From Hyphodiscus hymeniophilus (lineage: Eukaryota > Ascomycota > Leotiomycetes > Helotiales > Hyphodiscaceae), in contig VNKQ01000007.1 of the NCBI GenBank assembly GCA_016508695.1, positions 1,922,001 through 1,986,000 of the forward strand: 64,000 bases of DNA, in the 5' to 3' direction. Made by a program: the position numbers and the translations under genes. The notes under the pieces are model-generated. The model did no database searches, was not told where the DNA came from, and was given only the letters and a program-made list of their open reading frames with translations. Of this stretch, positions 59,207-64,000 are shown one piece after another (the first letter of the stretch is position 1; each line of letters starts with the position of its first letter).

Positions 59207-60926
59207 TCAGATTAAGCTTCGGGTTCTTTTGTGAGACATATCCAGTCCATTACTGGCCTTTCTCTTGTTCGATTGCTGGACCAACGGACTCGCAGGACTT
59301 GAAGGGTATGTAACCTTGGCTGGTTTCTGTCTGCGGACAGGCGTAATGGGCGTATTTGCAGCGGCAAGTCGATTGTCTTTGATTCCACGAATGGGTCCTT
59401 GATTGTGAGGTCCAGAGAAAGCGAGGGAGGCGCGGGAGGCTTTGTTTCGGCTGAGGAGTTGATGACGATCTTGATTGTTTCGGAAAGCACCGACCAGATG
59501 AGGATGGGCGAGAAGAGAATTCATCTGATCTTCGCTAGCAGCTGTTGTTGGACGAGCAGGCGTTGAAGAAGGCTGAGCACTATCATCTTCTTCGTTGTCT
59601 CCTGCAACGCTTGCAGTAGAGCCGAAGTCAAGTAGATCCTCAATAACCCAGAGATCTTCATCATCAATGTCATCTTCTTCATCGTAAGACTCGAGGCTGT
59701 CCTGTAAGATATTGCCATTTGGATCAATGTTAGTGAAAGGAAAGAAAGCCTCAGGAGGCCCGAATGCTTGGTTTCCATTTCCGTTGAAAGTCCCATTCAT
59801 TGCGCTCATCATGAGATTGCCTGAATTGGAGATCATTGGGGATAGTTGCTCCACTGGGTCTTCATTGTAGTTGTCTTGTTGAATGTTGAAATTGCCCAGG
59901 TTTTGTAGAGAATTACTTGCATCCATACTCCACCGGCGAGGGTTGATTTCAGCCTTGAACATGATCAACTTCTTAGCCTTGTTGTCCATTAGAACGAAAG
60001 GTTTGGTACGATCTCGAATCCAAGTGCCAAGAAAAGGGCCATTCTGATTGCGGAATGAGGTACGACGTGCGATGGTGATCTCTTCTTCTGATCCCGAGTC
60101 GGTAGATGGACGTCGAAGTACTGAGCGACCAGGACCAACATATTGTGCAGCATCAGGTAGATCTTCTTCAGTCGTCTCGCCATCATCCGCTGCAGATTGT
60201 TAGCGTTAAAAAGCGATATTGTTGCGGCTACATACTCTCATAGCCACTTGAGCCAGCAGAATTGTCGCTTGAACTCTCTTCTTCATCATCGTCTTTCGGT
60301 CGATCTGCCTGAATACCATGGCTTGGCTCATCACCATGGAAGTCCCAATAAGAGCCTTCACCATCACTCGATCCACCAAAGACTTCATCTTCGTTGCTCT
60401 CGAGAGCCTTTCGGAAGCTTGCATCGAGACTACTTTGAGGAACGAAAAGATCAGGCCAAAGTTCCTCCTCATCATCGGTGTCACTGCTTTCGTCCGCTGC
60501 TTCGTAGCCTGGAATCTCGAAATGGACACGGCGGGCGACGTTGACATCTTCTTCAGAAAGACCGTGATTGAAAACAGTTGCTTCGGTATCATGATCGGGA
60601 GCATGGCCGCGTGCGATATGATCCTCGAAAAATTGGGTGTTCTCTCCAAGAATTTCTTCTTGAGTCTCAAAGCCATCCCAACTGCTTTGATCTTCATCTA
60701 TTGATGGCCGAGGAGTTTGCACATCATCGTCTTCGGATTCGATGATTGCTTGCTCCTCGGCCTCCTCGACATCTGGCTCATCACCATCTTCGGAGTCAGA
60801 TATCGCATCCACCCCAGCATAGTCGTCGTCCGAAGTAGTATCAGCAAGTGTAGAGTTTCTCCGCACTGTCTTGTTCGTCTTCCGTGTGGGCGTCACTTGT
60901 GACTTGTGTCGCATATTGCGAGACAT
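59207..60926 (-). CDS. acidic nuclear protein, CRF1/Ifh1-like
   Basis: Minus-strand exons 60926-60236 and 60189-59207 (46-bp intron) give 557 residues. After a basic start (MSRNMRHKSQVTPTRKTNKT) come several very acidic stretches (SDDDYAGVDAISDSEDGDEP and others, about 30-230). At the splice junction YET joins DDGETTEEDLPDA, followed by SVLRRPSTDSGS and NGPFLGTWIRDRTKPFVLMD (about 270-300). Further on are Asn-rich and acidic segments, and the protein ends in a basic stretch (KRKASNGLDMSHKRTRSLI) like a nuclear localisation signal. The DGETTEEDLP motif plus the LGTWxRDPTKP-type string match what I know of ascomycete proteins assigned to the CRF1/Ifh1 family, which bind Fhl1 and control ribosomal-protein genes. 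This assignment is moderate; otherwise it is an acidic nuclear protein of unknown role. Confidence 0.7.
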
Positions 60927-61885
60927 TTTTTTATGTGTGATTGGCTTCGTGGTGGGGTCGGTTGTATGGTTGTGCAGTATTGGCGGTGAGCCGGAGGTGT
61001 TCTGAAAGACAGTGAACTTAGACCGTTGGACGTGTTCGGGGGTGAGTGTATATGTTCAGAAGAGGTCGGATTGTGAACTCTCGGGTCGATTGAAACTCTT
61101 GAACTATGGAGGAGGGTATAGAGTCTGGGCTTCGAGGTTGTGACTCGGATTCGAAGAGTCGGTGGGGGAAATTCACTGGCGGATAGAGTGTTCCCTCAAG
61201 GACGGAGAGCACAACTCGATCTGAATGTTTTTGTAATTTGCAGGCTCTCAATAGTCTGCCAGTCTGGCAGTAGACAGTGAAAGTCTGGGTCTTCGTCGAG
61301 GTCGATAATTGATTGAATTTCTCGTTGGCTGAAGGACTACGGACATGCTAAGATCAAGCATGCCCGCAGTGGGGATTCACAGCTCAGCGATAGCCTGCGG
61401 CATGATTCTCGACGAAGGGTATGGATGGGGATGGGTATGAATTCCGTTTGAATAGTGCGACTTCGTTGTCTGTTTGAATGTTTGAGGTGGTTGATAGAGG
61501 GGAAGAGGGAGGGCAGAAGATCGTTCGTTTGGTGGATGCCAGAAAAATAACTGGCACTAGCCTTTTTCGGGGTCACCTCTTCTCATCCGTCGAAACACTC
61601 CGACGGGACTTGATTCGCTGGTTCTATCTTCACCGCTACATCTGCTGGGACAGATAGATGGAAGGGATATGTTGTCCCTTTGGGATTTGTTGTAGATAAA
61701 GTCTATTACTTACTCTATTGTGGGTGAGGCAGCAGGATCAGGCCGATATCATGCCATGTCTATGAGACTACATTGAGGGTTCAGTTGTTCATCTGGTCAC
61801 CTATTTAACTGTGAAATCGTCCAACCGTCCAATAGATCAACCGTTCATTTATTCGATTGTCCATTGGCTTAGCTACTCAACTACT

Positions 61886-62029
61886 CAACTGCTCAAAGAC
61901 TCACCTACTCAACTGCTCAAAGACTCACCTACTCAACTGCTCAAAGACTCACCTACTCAACTGCTCAAAGACTCACCTACTCAACTGCTCAAAGACTCAC
62001 CTACTCAACTGCTCAAAGACTCACCTGCT
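61886..62029. repeat. 24-bp minisatellite, six copies
   Basis: Unit CAACTGCTCAAAGACTCACCTACT, nearly identical in six head-to-tail copies; the last has one change. On the plus strand the unit stays open and would read QLLKDSPT, but the flanks show no gene, so coding is doubtful. Confidence 0.95.
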
Positions 62030-62242
62030 CAATTCGTTCAATGTCATTAAGATCTACAGTCCAAGAAGGAGGAGCTAAGAGGAAACAATTGCAATAATTA
62101 CTTAGGCAGTGACTGCTACCTTACTCCTTTCACCAAGTGAGGGGAGAGTATCGGCCTGATATAACGTAACATGCAGGAACTTCTATACCAAGATTGCAAG
62201 TCTCCAATACAATCCCATATATGTATATCCATAAACAAATAC

Positions 62243-62264
62243 ATATATATATATATATATATAT
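62243..62264. repeat. AT dinucleotide microsatellite
   Basis: Eleven AT units in non-coding DNA. Confidence 0.95.
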
Positions 62265-63001
62265 CTGGGCTACTTGTTCAGTCACGGAGTCTTTGTCCGC
62301 AACTCGCAATGTCCTCCCTTCCACACCCACACACTCCGGTGAGACCATAATGTCCCACAATTGGATGTCATGGCGTGAGGCTGAAAAGTGGACAGCCCAA
62401 CCTTCCTTCCTGCGAATGTGGGCAATGACGCAGAGAGCGAGTCATTCTATGAGTCTTCCTTCACCTTGACGGCCTTCACAACCTCAAGGTCTATGGAGTA
62501 GAATTTTCCAATTCTCATCTAGTCATCAGGTAATCTCCTCTCGTATCAATGCTGCGGCGAATCGGGAAGTGAGAGAGACAAAATCCCAATTGTCTCCACT
62601 GTGCGCATTTTTTTTGTTCTGCCTCCCTTCACCACCCGTCGGCGTTTGATGTTCTGCTCCGAGATTTTTACCCCTCCATCGCCATCACGTGGCCAGGAAT
62701 GTGCATCAAAGTCACATGATGACACATTTTCCATCCTCTAACTCAGTCCCTTAAGTCTTGTCGTTACTTCGAAGTATATACAAAGTCGAGTACGTGTGAT
62801 CGTTGTTGAAGATCCATCTAAGGGCTCGGGGCAACAAGCATCTGTCTCAATCGGCGAGAATCCGAGACCTGTTACAGAAAATGAAAAAGGCTGTAGACTC
62901 CGAACCAGTCAAGAACAATCGCAAAACCGTACTCCCAAAGCACTCTCAAAGGCTTTCCAATAAAAAAAACTCCTCTCCATCTTCCATAATTAGCATATTC
63001 A

Positions 63002-63754
63002 TCATATCCTAGCGCCTGGCGTGGTGCGAGGATTAGGTTTCCACGGATCTACAAGTTCAATCATTGGGTGACCACGCCAACATCTGGCTCAGAAGACGTA
63101 CCGAACAAGATCTCTGCAGGGAAAAATTCTTTCTTGACCCCCAACGCCGACTTCTCCATCTCCTTCATTCCTTCTCCGTCGTATCTTCGACAGAGAAGCT
63201 CGAATTTGCACTCCAAGCACTTCGGATTCCGTGGGGCGTAAAGGTGATAACCTCGTCCTATCCTGTCTGAAATTCGAGATATCAGCATGTGAGAACGATA
63301 CCCAGCGCGAAGACGTACTCAGATTCATCAAATAAACCCCGCATCGAGCACAGATAGCCTTCTTGGCAATACCGGACTTGGAGACCGTGTGTCGAAGGCC
63401 AATGCGAGCCTTGTCTGACGCCTCGATTTTGAGCAGCTCACGTCTCTTTGCGGACTTGGCCAGTTCCCTGGAAGGCTCGGCGGTTCTGATTGTAGTCAGC
63501 TATTGTCTGAAGTCACGACGTTGTCTGGGATATGAGAATTACTTCTTGGGACGGAAAAGGGCAATTTCCTGAGGTGTCTTCATCCGTTGACCATGTGAAA
63601 TCTTGGCAGATGGCTCGTCGAGTAATTCCTCTTTGATTATCACTGGTATCAGAGTATTTAGTTTTCGAATCTTTTGCTGACTGGCACTACCATATTACTT
63701 ACCGTCAGGGACACTCTGGTCTGACAAGCCTTCATCGGTGCTTGACTTTGTCAT
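63002..63754 (-). CDS. small zinc-ribbon protein, possibly Rpr2/Rpp21-like
   Basis: Five minus-strand exons, 63754-63703, 63642-63543, 63485-63319, 63266-63102 and 63048-63002, with introns of 52-60 bp, give 176 residues. A charged N-terminus (MTKSSTDEGLSDQS) leads to a basic helix (SRELAKSAKRRELLKIEASD, about 55-75) and a four-cysteine site: Cys96 and Cys99 in AICARCG, Cys123 and Cys126 in PKCLECKFELLCRRY. The order basic helix, CxxC, about 23 residues, CxxC and a following RR resembles the Rpr2/Rpp21/Snm1 subunits of RNase P and MRP, but I am not certain. The last splice gives LFDPWKPNPRTTPGARI; without it the frame would end at 63061 with a shorter different tail. The spliced end reads more like a conserved C-terminus. 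Confidence 0.65.
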
Positions 63755-64000
63755 TTTACTCGAATGTGCAAATGATATGAGAAGTCTAGAAGGCTGTAGC
63801 TCAGTATCAAACGTTTAGATGCTTTGAGCTGAGATATTATAACAGTATGGTTGTGTTGTCGTAGTTTGCGGGAAACAGTTGAGGTGTGTAGTACTCACAT
63901 AGCTATTGAGGAGGTCATCAATTGTCCTTAACGTCGCACTCTTTGTGAGCATGTTGACAATAGTAAGCATGAATCACTTTCGACTGATATTCGCCGCATT

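Larger units (their letters stand above)
60927..63001. other. intergenic with minisatellite and TA microsatellite
   Basis: Divergent to convergent spacer with no supported gene. Contains the repeats listed separately and two E-box-like elements, ATCACGTGG (62684-62692) and TCACATGA (62712-62719). Confidence 0.45.

Noticed and set aside
61811..62050. Repeat-encoded protein QLLKDSPT
   Set aside because: The open frame is a by-product of a 24-bp unit without stops; flanks show no gene.
1..64000. CRISPR arrays, insertion sequences, rRNA, intact transposons or viral genes
   Set aside because: Looked for on both strands; no spaced direct repeats, transposase, reverse transcriptase, integrase or rRNA segments were seen.

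Overview
The window is nuclear DNA of a filamentous ascomycete (Pezizomycotina). The evidence is that nearly every gene is broken by short GT-AG introns of about 45-140 bp with CTAAC/CTGAC-like branch sites, and that the families present are typical of mould fungi: a STAND/NLR protein with a Helo-like N-terminus, Zn2Cys6 regulator, eqolisin, DHA1 and NCS1 transporters, fungal rhodopsin-domain membrane protein, DOMON-b561 protein. A leotiomycete is my guess for the class, but no marker fixes it. There are no operons, no CRISPR and no convincing intact tRNA. All exon coordinates were read by eye from splice motifs and checked for reading-frame closure; in the recognised genes the summed exon lengths are divisible by three.

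Layout. 0-5 kb: an NLR-like receptor (Helo-like, NB-ARC, TPR), then a 27-base poly-C tract. 5-10 kb: RanBP2-type zinc finger protein, a decayed ZZ-finger relic, an E2 ubiquitin-conjugating enzyme and the signal peptidase catalytic subunit SEC11. 11-17 kb: a six-exon polytopic membrane protein, a BTB/POZ protein, an unidentified ORF and the U5 snRNP protein DIM1. 17-26.5 kb: the large HIR3/CABIN1-type histone-chaperone subunit (minus strand), divergent from an exomer ChAPs-family protein. 27-34.5 kb: NCS1 purine/cytosine-type permease with GATA sites upstream, a DHA1 MFS exporter and a dienelactone-hydrolase-like enzyme. 36-39.4 kb: a secreted glutamic peptidase (eqolisin) and an Upc2-like Zn2Cys6 factor. 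39.4-43.9 kb is gene-poor with coding relics. 43.9-49 kb: APC-family amino acid/GABA-type permease and a fungal rhodopsin-domain protein with an apparent one-base frameshift. 51.5-56 kb: HD-domain (cyanamide hydratase-like) protein and a DOMON-cytochrome b561 protein. 59-64 kb: an acidic CRF1/Ifh1-like nuclear protein, a 24-bp minisatellite and a zinc-ribbon protein.

How it fits together: housekeeping genes (SEC11, E2, DIM1, HIR3, exomer, CRF1-like) are interspersed with accessory genes (NLR, peptidase and regulator, exporters, hydrolases, permeases). I see no complete biosynthetic cluster, since no PKS, NRPS or terpene synthase is present. The most system-like item is the NLR, whose N-terminal domain belongs to the cell-death-associated Helo-like group. 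The clearest sequence-level oddities are the frameshift at a five-base homopolymer near the end of the rhodopsin-domain gene, the ATG-only first exon inferred for HIR3, and several decayed gene fragments.
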